Part shown: positions 34,032 to 43,457 of the stretch, one piece after another
Layout: each line of letters starts with the position of its first letter
Numbering within the stretch: position 1 is the first letter of the stretch
Source of the DNA: Ottowia testudinis
Lineage (GTDB): Bacteria > Pseudomonadota > Gammaproteobacteria > Burkholderiales > Burkholderiaceae_C
Reading direction: 5' to 3'
Assembly (NCBI RefSeq): GCF_017498525.1
Contig: NZ_CP071796.1
Coordinates: forward strand, 2,542,001-2,606,000
Length of the DNA stretch: 64,000 nucleotides
Program-made: the position numbers and the translations under genes
Notes under the pieces: generated by a model
What the model saw: the letters and a program-made list of their open reading frames with translations, nothing else
Told to the model about the DNA's origin: nothing
Database searches by the model: none

Positions 34032-35636
34032 ATGTTGGACGACGACATCAAACAACAACTCGCTGCCTACCTCGAGCGCGTGAAAGAGCCGTTCGAGATG
34101 GTGGCCTCCCTGGACGACGGCGATTCGTCGAAGGAACTGCGCGAACTGTTGGAAGAAGTGGTTCATGCGCGCCCCGACATGATCACGCTGCGCTTAGACG
34201 GCGCCGACACGCGCAAGCCATCCTTCACCCTGGCGCGCCCCGGCAGCGGCACGCAATTGCGCTTTGCCGCCATCCCCGGCGGGCATGAATTCACGAGCCT
34301 CATCCTGGCCCTGCTGTGGACCGGCGGCCACCCGCCCAAGGTCGAGGCCGACACGCTGGAGCAGATCAAGGCGCTGGATGCCGACCTGGACTTCGAGGTC
34401 TACATGAGCCTGTCGTGCCACAACTGCCCCGACGTGGTGCAGGCGCTGTCGCTCATGAGCATTTACAACCCGCGCATCAAGACCACCGTCATCGACGGCG
34501 GCCTGTACCAGAACGAGATCGAGGCGCGCGAGATCATGGGCGTGCCCACCGTGTTTTTGAACGGCCAGTTCTTCAGCAACGGCCGCATGAGCGTGGAAGA
34601 AATCCTGCAGAAGGTGGACACCGGCGCCGCCGCGCGCGACGCTGAAAAGCTGTCCGCCAAGGCGCCGTATGAAGTGCTGATCGTCGGCGGCGGCCCCGCC
34701 GGCGCGGCCGCGGCCATCTACGCCGCGCGCAAGGGCATCCGCACCGGCATGGTGGCCGAGCGCTTTGGCGGCCAGGTCAACGACACCATGGAAATCGCCA
34801 ACTACCCCGGCATCCCCGAGACCAACGGCCCCGCCTACGCCGCGCAGCTGGAAGCGCATGTGCGCAACTACGAGGTCGACATCATGAACACGCAGCGCGT
34901 GGCCGAACTGGTGCCGGCCGCTGAAACCGGCGGCCTGATCACGGTCAAGCTGGACAACGGCGGCACGCTGCAAAGCCGCACCGTCATCCTGGCCACCGGC
35001 GCGCGCTGGCGCAACGTCAACGTGCCGGGCGAGCAGGAATACAAGACCAAAGGCGTGGCCTACTGCCCGCACTGCGACGGCCCGCTGTTCAAGGGCAAGG
35101 ACGTGGCCGTCATCGGCGGCGGCAACTCGGGCGTGGAAGCGGCCATCGACCTGGCTGGCGTGGTCAAGCACGTCACCGTGCTGGAGTTTCTGCCCGAGAT
35201 GAAGGCCGACGCCGTGCTGGTCAAGAAGCTGAAGAGTTTGCCCAACGTCACCATCCACACCAACGCGCAGACGACCGAGATCACGGGCGCGGCGGGCAAA
35301 GTGAACGGCCTGAAGTTCAAGCACCGCGCCGACGGCACGGATGCGAGCGTCGATCTGGAAGGCGTGTTCGTGCAGATCGGCCTGGTGCCCAACACCGAAT
35401 TTCTCAGGACAACGGTGGAGCGCAGCAAATTCGGCGAAATCGTGGTCGACGCGCGCGGCGCCACCAACGTGCCCGGCGTGTTCGCGGCGGGCGATTGCAC
35501 CACGGTGCCGTACAAGCAAATCGTGGTCGCGGCGGGCGCGGGATCGACGGCGGCGTTGAGTGCGTTTGACTATTTGATTCGGACGCCGGCGGCGGAGGGC
35601 GTTCAGACCGAAGAGAAGGAAACAGTGGCGGTGTGA
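34032..35636 (+). CDS. ahpF: Alkyl hydroperoxide reductase subunit F
   Basis: FAD/NADH disulfide reductase that recycles AhpC. It has 534 residues, slightly above the usual 520. The N-terminal tandem thioredoxin-like domain carries CxxC Cys129/Cys132 ([13 protein letters not shown]). The FAD site is [20 protein letters not shown] and the second CxxC is [13 protein letters not shown]. The NAD-binding block is [19 protein letters not shown], and a FAD motif [16 protein letters not shown] lies near the end. It starts at ATG 34032 with a GGAG site that overlaps a repeat tail. Confidence 0.97.
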   Translation: MLDDDIKQQLAAYLERVKEPFEMVASLDDGDSSKELRELLEEVVHARPDMITLRLDGADTRKPSFTLARPGSGTQLRFAAIPGGHEFTSLILALLWTGGHPPKVEADTLEQIKALDADLDFEVYMSLSCHNCPDVVQALSLMSIYNPRIKTTVIDGGLYQNEIEAREIMGVPTVFLNGQFFSNGRMSVEEILQKVDTGAAARDAEKLSAKAPYEVLIVGGGPAGAAAAIYAARKGIRTGMVAERFGGQVNDTMEIANYPGIPETNGPAYAAQLEAHVRNYEVDIMNTQRVAELVPAAETGGLITVKLDNGGTLQSRTVILATGARWRNVNVPGEQEYKTKGVAYCPHCDGPLFKGKDVAVIGGGNSGVEAAIDLAGVVKHVTVLEFLPEMKADAVLVKKLKSLPNVTIHTNAQTTEITGAAGKVNGLKFKHRADGTDASVDLEGVFVQIGLVPNTEFLRTTVERSKFGEIVVDARGATNVPGVFAAGDCTTVPYKQIVVAAGAGSTAALSAFDYLIRTPAAEGVQTEEKETVAV

Positions 35637-35667
35637 GTGCCTGCACAAACAAAGTGCGCCCTCATGA

Positions 35668-35698
35668 AAAACCCCGTGCAAATTGCGCGGGGTTTTTT
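35668..35698 (+). terminator. Intrinsic terminator after ahpF
   Basis: AACCCCG.GC, a short loop and GCGCGGGGTT pair closely and run into TTTTTT. It starts 31 bp past the ahpF stop. Confidence 0.9.
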
Positions 35699-35754
35699 CG
35701 TGGTGAGAGGCATCATATTCGAAAAAACCATGATCCAAACCAGCTTCCCGCCAG

Positions 35755-36594
35755 CTAAACGAAGCCACTGGCGGCAATAAAGGCCGAAAGCTGCTCCACC
35801 GTATACGTATCGCTGTCGCCGCCATCGATGCGCAAATGGTGGTTAAATCGGATCTCCATATCGTGAAGACTGAGGGGCCGGCGTAGTTCAAGTTGTTTGC
35901 GCTGGTGCCGTTTGTCGGCGCGCGTCGCCATCCAAGGCAATGTCGCCTCAAACTGCATTTCTTCATGCAAAAAGGCGGAGTTGAGTCGGACACGCGCGTC
36001 GGGATCGGAGAGCAGCATGGCGTAACCGTCACGCTTCAGCGGCCAGCGCTCATGATCCGGATCTAGGCGGATGCCGTTTAACACCTCCAGTCCGGCCAAG
36101 CGCGTTAGAAAGCATGTCGAAGTCAGCGTGTTGGCGATATACCATTCGATTTCGTCTTCACAAGTCAACCAACGGATTTCAGACGCGAGACGCGTCAGCA
36201 TGAGCGGATCCGTGTGCTGGGTTTCCGCCCGGACGCGGCGCAGATGGGCTGCACTTTCCGACGCACCTATCTTGCCGAGGGTATAGATCGCGCTGCCACG
36301 CTTGCTCCAGGATGAAGACGTGACCAGTCGCTCAAGCTCAGCCACCAAGGTGGGTGTCCTGAAATGCAAGGTGGAGATGCCGCCGCACAGACGTGGAGCG
36401 ACAAGGATCAGATCTCGAATAAATCCGGCGGCCATTGATACATCTTCCGCAGATCCTGTCCGCAGTTGAAACAAGACTGCTGACAATATATCGTCCGTGG
36501 AATAATTTTTCAGGATCGACTTCCAGTATTCAGCCGACTCAATATGGCTGATGTAGTCGAGCACTTGCTCTGAAAGTGGGGCGGCTGCGTTCAC
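35755..36594 (-). CDS. Orphan helical-repeat (HEAT-like) protein of unknown function
   Basis: 279 residues if started at GTG 36594 (NAAAPLSEQVLDYISHIESA); no good ribosome-binding site is seen, so the start is uncertain. I do not recognise the family. The protein looks all-helical with repeated helix pairs (ELERLVTSSSWSKRGSAIYT, LGKIGASESAAHLRRVRAET, LTRLAGLEVLNGIRLDPDHE, LLSDPDARVRLNSAFLHEEM), a HEAT/Armadillo-like pattern. Base composition is clearly less GC-rich than its neighbours, with more AT-ending codons, which suggests transfer. It stands alone between the ahpF terminator and hemY. The lack of signal peptide or membrane span points to the cytoplasm. Confidence 0.65.
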   Translation of the reverse strand: MNAAAPLSEQVLDYISHIESAEYWKSILKNYSTDDILSAVLFQLRTGSAEDVSMAAGFIRDLILVAPRLCGGISTLHFRTPTLVAELERLVTSSSWSKRGSAIYTLGKIGASESAAHLRRVRAETQHTDPLMLTRLASEIRWLTCEDEIEWYIANTLTSTCFLTRLAGLEVLNGIRLDPDHERWPLKRDGYAMLLSDPDARVRLNSAFLHEEMQFEATLPWMATRADKRHQRKQLELRRPLSLHDMEIRFNHHLRIDGGDSDTYTVEQLSAFIAASGFV

Positions 36595-36710
36595 GAAAAT
36601 TAAAATCGAAAATCGAGGTACCCGACATTGGACGCTGGATCAGCGAAATGGAATGCAAACTGGCTCAAATCAAAATCACGTTATCCACACACCAACCTTG
36701 TGGCTATTGA

Positions 36711-36760
36711 TTTAATAGCTATTGGCGCTTTATTATCAAGCGCCAGCACCATTTTCAACC
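36711..36760. repeat. Family A repeat near the hemY 3' end
   Basis: GGCTATTGATTTAATAGCTA, then TTGGCGCTTTATTATCAAGC and GCCAGCACC keeps TAGCTATTGGCGCTT...CAAGCGCCAGC. It lies between hemY and the orphan gene. Confidence 0.7.
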
Positions 36761-36782
36761 ACAAATCCCCGGCAAGCCCTCA

Positions 36783-38063
36783 TCACCCCATCGCGGCCCG
36801 CTTCCACGCCTCGACGGCGGCATCCGTATCGCCGCGCTGCTCCGCCAGCTCAGCCAGCGCCCGCCACGCCTGGCGACGCAGCCCTTCGTCGTCCAGCTGC
36901 CGCGCGGCCTGGGTGAGCAGCATCTGCGCCCTGCCCCACAGCCCACGGTGCAGGCAAGCCATGCCGGCCAGGTATTGCAAGGTGGCGTCGCGCGGGTTGG
37001 CCTGGGCGGCGGCTTCCAGGCGGCCGAGCCATTGGGGGTCGGACGGCTCGCCGGTGGCGGCCATGCCGGCTTCGAGCACGCGCGCCAGGCGCACGCGGTG
37101 GGCGTCGTCGAAGGAGCCGGGCAGCGCCAGCATGTCGTCCCAGACGGGCTTGAGCCATTCGCGCACAGTGGCCGCGTCGCCGCCCAGTGTCTGCAGGCGC
37201 TGGGCGGCGCGCAGGGCCAGCTCGGGCATGGCGCGTTCGGCGGCATCGAGCGAATCCCACACGGTCTGCAACTGGCCGGCGTCGTGCGCGCGGCCGATCA
37301 GCTCGGCCGCCAGGCCGCGCACCAGGCTGCGCGCGGCTTCGGGGGCGAAGGCGCGGTGCTTGGCAAGCAGGCGCGCGGTGTCCATGGCCTCGGCGATGCG
37401 GCCGGATTGGCGCGCAGCCTTGAGCTTCAAGCGCAGCGCGGCGGTGCGGCGGTTGGCGCCGGTGGGCAGTTCGTCCAGCCGCGCCAGGGCGCCGGCAGGG
37501 TCGTGATCGTGCAATGACCAGCGGGTGGCGCGCAGCAGCACGCCTTCGCGCAGCTCGGCGGCGGCGCCGCGGCTGGCCGCGGCTTTGAGCGCGTGGTTGA
37601 AGTGCGCATCGCGCGTGGCTTGGTCCTGCAGAGCGTGGGCGCTTTCGGCGACGGTCATGTGGGCGAGTGTGCGCAAGGCGAGCGCGTGCGGGGGCGCGTC
37701 GCCAGCCACGTCCAAGGCCTGCTCCCGGGCCAGCGCGCCCTCGGCCGCCTTGCGCGCGCGCAGAAAGCGCCCGGCGCTGAACTGCGTGAAGGCGTCGAGC
37801 AGCAGGGCATGGGTGGCGCGTTCGCGCTGCTGGGCACGCCAGCGGCGGGCTTGGCGCGGCAGCTCGAACACGACGGCGAGCGCGCGCAGCGCCAGATGCA
37901 GCAGCACGAACAGGCCAGCCAGCAGCAGCAGCGCCAGGTTGATGGACACGTCGACGCGGTGCGGCGGCCAGAAGATGGTGACGGTGCCATCGTTGTCGCC
38001 CGCGAACAGCGCCAGCGCGACCGCCGCCGCGAACAGACCCATCAGCCACAAGGCGGCGCGCAT
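36783..38063 (-). CDS. hemY: HemY family membrane TPR protein
   Basis: 426 residues. Two N-terminal membrane helices (LWLMGLFAAAVALALFAGD and NLALLLLAGLFVLLHLALRA) flank the HemY_N motif with VTIFWPPHRVDVS. Alpha-helical TPR-like repeats fill the rest (FLRARKAAEGALAREQALDV, AGALARLDELPTGANRRTAA). Linked to late protoheme synthesis or trafficking in gammaproteobacteria; the biochemical role is unknown. It follows hemX by 6 bp and closes the hemCDXY unit. Confidence 0.9.
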   Translation of the reverse strand: MRAALWLMGLFAAAVALALFAGDNDGTVTIFWPPHRVDVSINLALLLLAGLFVLLHLALRALAVVFELPRQARRWRAQQRERATHALLLDAFTQFSAGRFLRARKAAEGALAREQALDVAGDAPPHALALRTLAHMTVAESAHALQDQATRDAHFNHALKAAASRGAAAELREGVLLRATRWSLHDHDPAGALARLDELPTGANRRTAALRLKLKAARQSGRIAEAMDTARLLAKHRAFAPEAARSLVRGLAAELIGRAHDAGQLQTVWDSLDAAERAMPELALRAAQRLQTLGGDAATVREWLKPVWDDMLALPGSFDDAHRVRLARVLEAGMAATGEPSDPQWLGRLEAAAQANPRDATLQYLAGMACLHRGLWGRAQMLLTQAARQLDDEGLRRQAWRALAELAEQRGDTDAAVEAWKRAAMG

Positions 38064-38069
38064 GGCGGT

Positions 38070-39191
38070 TCAGCGCGCTTCGGCCGTGGCGCCAGCAGCA
38101 GCCACGGCGTTGCCCAGCGCCAGCAGGGTGGCTTCCACGCGCGGCAGGTCGGCCGCCTTGGTGCTGGCCTGCGCCTGCTGCAACAGCGTGGCGGCGGATT
38201 GGGTGCGGCGCGATGCCGGGTCGAACCAGGTGCCGAGAGCGCTTGACGCGGCGGCCAGGTCAGCGCGCGCGGCTTCGTACTGGCGCGCCAGCAGCGCCAG
38301 GCGCGCGCCCTGCAGCCGCAGCTTGAGGTTTTCGCGCACGAAGAAAACCTGATCGGGCGACAGCATGCTCGCGTCGGGCCGCTCGACGCGGCTCACGCGC
38401 AGCAGGCCGCGCGCCTCGTCCAGCACCACGCGCCACTGGCGCATCCACCAGTTTTCGGGCGCGGGCGCGGGCGCACCGTGCGTGCCACGCGGGCCGCCAT
38501 CCGTTTTGGCGCGGCCAACGTCGTTGGCGGCGGGCAGGTCGTCGACCTGGCGCAGCAACTGGTCGATGCGCGCCAGCAGGCCGGCGGTGTCGGGAATGCT
38601 GGCGGCCTTCACGCGCTCCAGATCGCGCGTGACGGCGCGCAGCACGGGCGCCAGGCGCGGATCGCTGGAGCGCGTGAGGCGGCGCTCGGCGGTGCGCAGC
38701 GCGGCCAGCAGCGGCTCGACGCTGCCGGTGAGCTGGGCCTGATCCTGCGCCACGCGCACGGCGGCTTCGAGCTCGACCGCCAGATTTTCGTCGCGCGCGC
38801 GGGCCACGCTTTGCACCAGGGTGTCGAGCTGCGCGCGGTACGCGGTCATGTCGGCCACCTTGGTCTCCAGCGCCGCGACCTTGCCGGACATGGCGCGGGC
38901 CGATTCCTCGGCCTGCCGCGCCAGTGTGCGCGCCTCGACCGACTGGCTGCCTGCGTCCTGGCTCTGGCGCGCCAGCGATTCCTGCATGGAGGAGACCTTT
39001 TGCCACAGCAGCACGCTCACCGTGAGGCCCACGGCGGCCACCAGCCAAGCCGCGACCAAGCCGGGCTGCACGCCGCGCCCGGGCCGCTGGCGCATGGGGC
39101 GCGGCGGCGGTGCGGGTTCCGGCGCGATCGCTTCCGGCACTGGCGATGCAGGGGGCGCTGGGTGCAAGACAGTGCTTGGCTCTGGCGTCAT
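38070..39191 (-). CDS. hemX: HemX family membrane protein
   Basis: 373 residues annotated in the family as a putative uroporphyrinogen-III C-methyltransferase, though HemX lacks a known SAM fold and catalysis is doubtful. A proline-rich cytoplasmic N-terminus precedes one membrane span (about 44-63, LVAAWLVAAVGLTVSVLLW). A long coiled-coil follows (EARTLARQAEESARAMSGKV, then AALETKVADMTAYRAQLDTL). The HemX domain includes TAERRLTRSSDPRLAPVLRA and ENWWMRQWRVVLDEARGLLR. Located between hemD and hemY, as in E. coli. Confidence 0.9.
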   Translation of the reverse strand: MTPEPSTVLHPAPPASPVPEAIAPEPAPPPRPMRQRPGRGVQPGLVAAWLVAAVGLTVSVLLWQKVSSMQESLARQSQDAGSQSVEARTLARQAEESARAMSGKVAALETKVADMTAYRAQLDTLVQSVARARDENLAVELEAAVRVAQDQAQLTGSVEPLLAALRTAERRLTRSSDPRLAPVLRAVTRDLERVKAASIPDTAGLLARIDQLLRQVDDLPAANDVGRAKTDGGPRGTHGAPAPAPENWWMRQWRVVLDEARGLLRVSRVERPDASMLSPDQVFFVRENLKLRLQGARLALLARQYEAARADLAAASSALGTWFDPASRRTQSAATLLQQAQASTKAADLPRVEATLLALGNAVAAAGATAEAR

Positions 39192-39240
39192 GTCAGCTGT
39201 TCAAAGGCCCAATGGCCGCGCAGCAGGCCATGCGCGGGCA

Positions 39241-39293
39241 CCGTGCCCTCACCAAGCAAGAGGGGGAAGACGCGAGGCGGCTCAGGGGGTGTG
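39241..39293. repeat. Family B repeat directly after hemD
   Basis: On the minus strand the hemD stop TGA is followed at once by CACACCCCCTGAGCCGCCTC and GCGTCTTCCCCCTCTTGC. This is the same CCCCCTGAGCCGCC(TTCGG)CGTCTTCCCCCT core as at 40165-40250. Confidence 0.75.
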
Positions 39294-40079
39294 TCACCGC
39301 ATGGATTCTATCGACGCCACCACCGCCGCCAGCGTGGGCCGGGTGCCCTGCACGGCGCCGAAGCCGGCGGCGCGCGCGGCGTCGCCGATGCGCGGGTGCG
39401 TGACCAGCGCGCGCGCGGCCCGCCAGTCCACGTCCGGCAGGCATTGGCGCAGGTTGGTGATGGCTTCGGAACTGCTGAACAGCCACAGCGTGCCATCGCT
39501 CGCCGCCGCGCGCGCGCGCGCGCGCTGGGCAGCACTCAGCGTGGGCGCCAGGCGGCGGTACGCGGCGACTTGATCGACCAGCGCACCGGCCGCCGTCAGC
39601 TGCGCCACCAGCCAATCGCGCCCGGCCGCCACGCCATCACTGCTGGCGCCGCGCACGATCAGTACACGCGTGCCGGTCCGCGCCTGCGGCGCCACGCGCG
39701 CCCAGAGCGATTCGGAATCGAATTGCGGCGCGTCGTGGGCCGGCGCGTCGATGCGCGCGGCTGGCCAGCCGGCCTGCCCCAGCGCCGCCGTGGTGCCCGG
39801 GCCGGGCGACCATGCTCTTGTTTTAATAGCTTCCAGCGCTTGATGGACAGGCGCCAGGGCGCTATTTTCTTGACAAAAACCGCTCACCGCATTGCCGCTG
39901 ACAAACATGGCAGCATGCCACTCATGCAGCCGCGCGCGCGCCTCGGCCAGCGCGCCTTGCAGGGGCTCGGGCACGATGTCGATCAGCGCCAGCGGCTCGG
40001 CCGCTATGCCGAGTGCAGTCAATTCAGCCGCCCAGCGCGCGGCTTCGGGCGCGGGGCGCGTGACCAGGACGTGCGGCAT
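39294..40079 (-). CDS. hemD: Uroporphyrinogen-III synthase
   Basis: Cyclises hydroxymethylbilane with inversion of ring D. It has 261 residues beginning MPHVLVTRPAPEAARWAAEL, the typical HemD start. The two-domain fold is supported by RVLIVRGASSDGVAAGRDWL, AYRRLAPTLSA and LWLFSSSEAITNLRQCLPD, ending with HPRIGDAARAAGFGAVQGTR. HemD is poorly conserved, so context (hemC upstream, hemX downstream) supports the call. Residues about 80-100 (FCQENSALAPVHQALEAIKT) are encoded by a family A repeat, seemingly an insertion in a variable loop. Confidence 0.9.
   Translation of the reverse strand: MPHVLVTRPAPEAARWAAELTALGIAAEPLALIDIVPEPLQGALAEARARLHEWHAAMFVSGNAVSGFCQENSALAPVHQALEAIKTRAWSPGPGTTAALGQAGWPAARIDAPAHDAPQFDSESLWARVAPQARTGTRVLIVRGASSDGVAAGRDWLVAQLTAAGALVDQVAAYRRLAPTLSAAQRARARAAASDGTLWLFSSSEAITNLRQCLPDVDWRAARALVTHPRIGDAARAAGFGAVQGTRPTLAAVVASIESMR
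39818..39880. repeat. Family A repeat inside hemD
   Basis: TTGTTTTAATAGCTTCCAGC, then GCTTGATGGACAGGCGCCAG and GGCGCTATTTTCTTGACAA. It preserves AATAGCT..CAGCGCTTGATGGACA-GCGCCAG in frame. Confidence 0.75.
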
Positions 40080-40164
40080 ATCAGTGACTCACGTCGCGAA
40101 AGCGCTGCCCGCAGCGCATGAAATCCAAAGAAACCGATGGTCGCGGAGCAGACCATCCGAGGGT

Positions 40165-40250
40165 GCCGTGGCCGGGGTTCCCCCGGTCAGTGGCGCCGTC
40201 CTCCTCCCGCAGGAGAGGGGGAAGACGCCGAAGGCGGCTCAGGGGGTGCT
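40165..40250. repeat. Family B repeat directly after hemC
   Basis: On the minus strand, just after the hemC stop: AGCACCCCCTGAGCCGCCTT, CGGCGTCTTCCCCCTCTCCT, GCGGGAGGAGGACGGCGCCA, ending CCGGGGGAACCCCGGCCACG. It contains several nested hairpins (CCTCCTCCCGCAGGAGAGG; CCGGGG..CCCCGG). It is the longest copy. Confidence 0.8.
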
Positions 40251-41171
40251 TCATCTCGCGCCGGCCGCGCGCAGGTCGGCCGCCACACGCTCGCCCAGCG
40301 CCACGGCGGCGTCCACGCCGTGTACATCGGCGGCGCCCTCGGCGGTGACCAGGCGCGGCGCGCCCTCCGGGTCGCCCCAGGCGGCGCGCAGATGCAGGCG
40401 CTTGCCCTCCAGCGTGGCGTGCGCGGCCAGCGGCATCGAGCAGCTGCCGCCCATGGCGCGGCTGACGGCGCGCTCGGCGGCCACCGCCAGCCACGTGCTT
40501 TGATCAGCCAATGGGGCCAGCGCGCCCGCCAAATCAGCGCGGGCAGCTATTGTTTCGATACCCAGCGCGCCTTGCCCGGCCGCTGGCAGCATCTCGTCGG
40601 AGCTGAAGATGTGTCGGATGCGATCGGCGAGGCGCAAGCGCTTGAGGCCCGCCGCCGCCAGCACGATGGCGGCGTACTGCCCCTCGTCCAGCTTGCGCAA
40701 GCGGGTGTCCAGGTTGCCGCGCAGCGGCTCGATGCGCACGTCGTCACGCTGCATTTTCGAGAGCATGGCGCGCAGCAAGACCGTGCGCCGCAGGCTGGAA
40801 GTGCCGATGACCGCACCGGGCGGCAGATCGGCCGGCGTGGCGCAGCCCGGCGACACCCAGGCATCGCGCGGGTCTTCGCGCGCCATCACGCAGGCCAGCG
40901 CAAAGCCCTCGGGCAGGTCCATCGGCACGTCTTTCAACGAATGCACGGCGATGTCGGCGCGGCCCTCTTCCAGCGCCGTTTCCAGCTCTTTCACGAACAG
41001 GCCCTTGCCGCCGACCTTGCTGAGGGTGCGGTCCAGGATTTGGTCGCCGCGCGTGGTCATGCCGAGCAGCGTGACGGCGTGGTCGCGTGCTTCAAGCAGG
41101 GCTTTGACGTGTTCGGCCTGCCACAGGGCGAGGCGGCTTTCGCGGGTGGCGATGGTGATCTGAAGGGACAT
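40251..41171 (-). CDS. hemC: Porphobilinogen deaminase (hydroxymethylbilane synthase)
   Basis: Polymerises four porphobilinogen units on a dipyrromethane cofactor. It has 306 residues starting [37 protein letters not shown] and [17 protein letters not shown] are the substrate-binding blocks. The dipyrromethane cofactor cysteine is in [14 protein letters not shown] (about residue 243). ATG 41171. In Pseudomonas hemC follows algR; here a phosphonate cassette lies between them. A possible decayed family A repeat lies at 40514-40557. Confidence 0.95.
   Translation of the reverse strand: MSLQITIATRESRLALWQAEHVKALLEARDHAVTLLGMTTRGDQILDRTLSKVGGKGLFVKELETALEEGRADIAVHSLKDVPMDLPEGFALACVMAREDPRDAWVSPGCATPADLPPGAVIGTSSLRRTVLLRAMLSKMQRDDVRIEPLRGNLDTRLRKLDEGQYAAIVLAAAGLKRLRLADRIRHIFSSDEMLPAAGQGALGIETIAARADLAGALAPLADQSTWLAVAAERAVSRAMGGSCSMPLAAHATLEGKRLHLRAAWGDPEGAPRLVTAEGAADVHGVDAAVALGERVAADLRAAGAR
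40514..40557. repeat. Possible decayed family A repeat inside hemC
   Basis: GGGGCCAGCGCGCCCGCCAA, then ATCAGCGCGGGCAGCTATTG keeps GGCCAGCGC...CAGCGCGGGCAGCTAT only. Chance resemblance cannot be excluded, since HemC length is normal here. Confidence 0.35.
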
Positions 41172-41340
41172 GGTCGCGGAGACAAAAAATCAAGGGAGAG
41201 AACTGCCCTATTGTCCTGCCATCGCGCCTCGGAACCGGTTTTGAGCCGTATGCGGTGGAAATTGACCAGCCGTGCCTCCCGCCTCACCACTCGCTCGCAG
41301 AATCAAACCAACAGCAGCACTTGAAGGCCACGATAGCGTG

Positions 41341-42210
41341 TCAGCCCGGCATGCGCCCTGCGCGCATGTCGGCGGCAATGGTGTGCAGCACGCTGGCCAA
41401 GTCCTTCACGCTGCGGATCACGTGGTGCGCACCCGCCTGGCGCAGCTTGACGTCGGCGCGGGCGATGCGCGCCTCGACCTCATCGGCGGGCGCCTGGGCA
41501 TATTCCTGCGGCGAATAGCCGACTTCGTTGCCCGACAGCGTCAGGCCCACGCACCACATGCCCGCGCGGCGGCCCTCTTCGATGCCGGGCACGGTGTCAT
41601 CGACCTTGACGCAGGCACGCACGTCGCCCACGCCCAGCGCCAGCACGTTGGCCAGCGCCATGAAAGGGCCGGGGCGCCCACCGGCGGAAAGGTCGTCGCC
41701 AGCCACCACATGGTCGGGCGCGATGCCCGCTGCCGCGGCGGCGGGCAGCAGTTGCGCCAGCACTTCGCGCGGGTAACCGGTGCAGGAGCCAATCTTCAAT
41801 CCCCGCGCGCGCAGCCACGCCAGCACCTGCGGCGCGCCGTCGATGGGCGCCGAGAACTCGCCCACCTTGGCGATTTGCATGGGCATGAAGCGGGCGTAGA
41901 CGGCATCCACATCCTCGCGCGTCGGGGCGCGGCCAAAGCGCGCCTGCCATTGCTGGCCGATGGCGGGCTCTTGCAGCAACTGGTGGATGTGATCCCACTT
42001 GGACAGCCCCATCGGCCCGCGCGCCTGGGCCAGCGTGATGGTGATGTCGAAGCAGGCAAAGGCCTCGACGAAGATCTGCGTCGGCGCCAGCGAGCCGAAG
42101 TCAACCAGCGTGCCGGCCCAGTCGAAGATGACGGCTTGCAGGGGCGCGAGCGAAACGCTTTCTTGATTCGGCGTTTCAGCGGCGGGGCGAGAGAGTGTGG
42201 CGGTGGTCAT
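41341..42210 (-). CDS. phnX: Phosphonoacetaldehyde hydrolase (phosphonatase)
   Basis: HAD-superfamily C-P bond hydrolase that converts phosphonoacetaldehyde to acetaldehyde and phosphate. It has 289 residues from ATG 42210 (MTTATLSRPAAETPNQESVS). The nucleophile Asp30 is in VIFDWAGTLVDFG (DWAGT is the PhnX form of motif I), and the Schiff-base Lys71 is in RGPMGLSKWDHIHQL. Later motifs include GSCTGYPREV, DHVVAGDD and CVKVDDTVPGIEEG. It is the last gene of the minus-strand phosphonate cassette, downstream of an iron alcohol dehydrogenase that probably acts on related aldehydes. Confidence 0.93.
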   Translation of the reverse strand: MTTATLSRPAAETPNQESVSLAPLQAVIFDWAGTLVDFGSLAPTQIFVEAFACFDITITLAQARGPMGLSKWDHIHQLLQEPAIGQQWQARFGRAPTREDVDAVYARFMPMQIAKVGEFSAPIDGAPQVLAWLRARGLKIGSCTGYPREVLAQLLPAAAAAGIAPDHVVAGDDLSAGGRPGPFMALANVLALGVGDVRACVKVDDTVPGIEEGRRAGMWCVGLTLSGNEVGYSPQEYAQAPADEVEARIARADVKLRQAGAHHVIRSVKDLASVLHTIAADMRAGRMPG

Positions 42211-42248
42211 GTGAGATAGCTTTCGGTTAACGATGATGAAAAGGGCCA

Positions 42249-43343
42249 TCAGGCCAGCGCGGCCTGCCCGATGAAGTTGCGCCCGCGCGGGCCTTGCAGC
42301 GCGCTGTGCAGCATGGCGCGCCAGGCTTCGGGGCCGACGCCGTAATGGGCCGGGTCGGTCGCCACGCCCAGCGCGTGCAGAAACTCGCGCAGGCGGTGCA
42401 CGGCCTGCCCGGGCTGATCGGCATCGAAGATCGACAGCAGCGCGGCGTCGGTGGCGGCATCCTGGCCCAGCGCCAGTTCCATCACCTGCGGCAGGCTGAA
42501 CGAGCAGGCAATGCCGTGCACCAGGCCGTGGTGCAACGTCATGTCGTACGACAGCGAATGCGCCAGCGCCGTCTTGGTGTTGGAAAACGCCAGCCCGGCC
42601 AGCAACGCGGCCTGCGCCATGCCGGCGCGCAGCGGCAGGCTGGACAAGTCGCGCAGCAGGCGCGGCAAGGTGTCGATGGTGCGGCGCGCCGCCGCCACGG
42701 CCAGTGCCGTGGAGACCGGGTTGCGGTGCACGTTCCAGATCGCTTCCAGCGCGTGCGACAGCGCGTCCAGCCCCGAAGCCAGGGTGACGCCGGCCGGCAG
42801 GCTTTGCATCAGCTCGGCATCGATGATGGCGGCCTCAGGCCAGGTCCAGGGCTGGTGGAGCGAATGCTTGCGGCCACCGGCCTGATCCCAGATCGTGGCC
42901 CAAGGCGTGACTTCGCTGCCCGTGCCGGCCGTGGTAGGCACGGCGATCAGCGCCTTGTGCCGCCCTGCGGGCAGTGGCAGCCCCTGCTCCAGTGCGGCCA
43001 GCAGTTCGTCGAATCGACCGCTTGGCGTGGCGCACAGCAGCGCCTTGGCGGTGTCGATGGCGCTGCCACCCCCCAGGGCAACGAGGCAGTCGGCGTCGGC
43101 GTGCTCGCGGTGCAGGCGGTCGTACAACGGGGCCAGCCATTGCACATCGGGGTTGGGCGCGACGTCGCTGATGACGCCGTGCAGCGCATCGCCCAGCAGC
43201 GCGCGTACTCGCTCGACCAGGCCCAGCTCGTGCGCTTCGGCAAAGGTCACCAGCACGCACGAGCGGCCGTGCAGCAGTGCGGGCAGTTGCCGCAGGCTGT
43301 CGGGGCCGGCATGCACGGCCACGGGGTTGTGATAGGTCCACAT
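42249..43343 (-). CDS. Phosphonate-associated iron-containing alcohol dehydrogenase
   Basis: 364 residues from ATG 43343 (MWTYHNPVAVHAGPDSLRQL). It is a group III Fe-dependent dehydrogenase with the NAD motif GGGSAIDTAK (91-100), TTAGTGSEVTPWATIWD, and metal ligands in GLDALSHALEAIWNVHRNP and LHHGLVHGIACSFSLP. Its setting between phnE and phnX matches the phosphonate-metabolism Fe-ADH family (TIGR03405-type). It could reduce phosphonoacetaldehyde or the acetaldehyde released by PhnX; sequence does not decide. The start codon sits 114 bp past the phnE stop. Confidence 0.85.
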   Translation of the reverse strand: MWTYHNPVAVHAGPDSLRQLPALLHGRSCVLVTFAEAHELGLVERVRALLGDALHGVISDVAPNPDVQWLAPLYDRLHREHADADCLVALGGGSAIDTAKALLCATPSGRFDELLAALEQGLPLPAGRHKALIAVPTTAGTGSEVTPWATIWDQAGGRKHSLHQPWTWPEAAIIDAELMQSLPAGVTLASGLDALSHALEAIWNVHRNPVSTALAVAAARRTIDTLPRLLRDLSSLPLRAGMAQAALLAGLAFSNTKTALAHSLSYDMTLHHGLVHGIACSFSLPQVMELALGQDAATDAALLSIFDADQPGQAVHRLREFLHALGVATDPAHYGVGPEAWRAMLHSALQGPRGRNFIGQAALA

Positions 43344-43457
43344 GGTTGTTTGCTCAAGATAAAAGGATGGTCTTGCCGACATTCGATACGCGACCCGACA
43401 AACTCACGTAGCAGTCGATGTTGGCCGCCAGGGCGCGCCGCGCCCCGGCTGGCCTTT

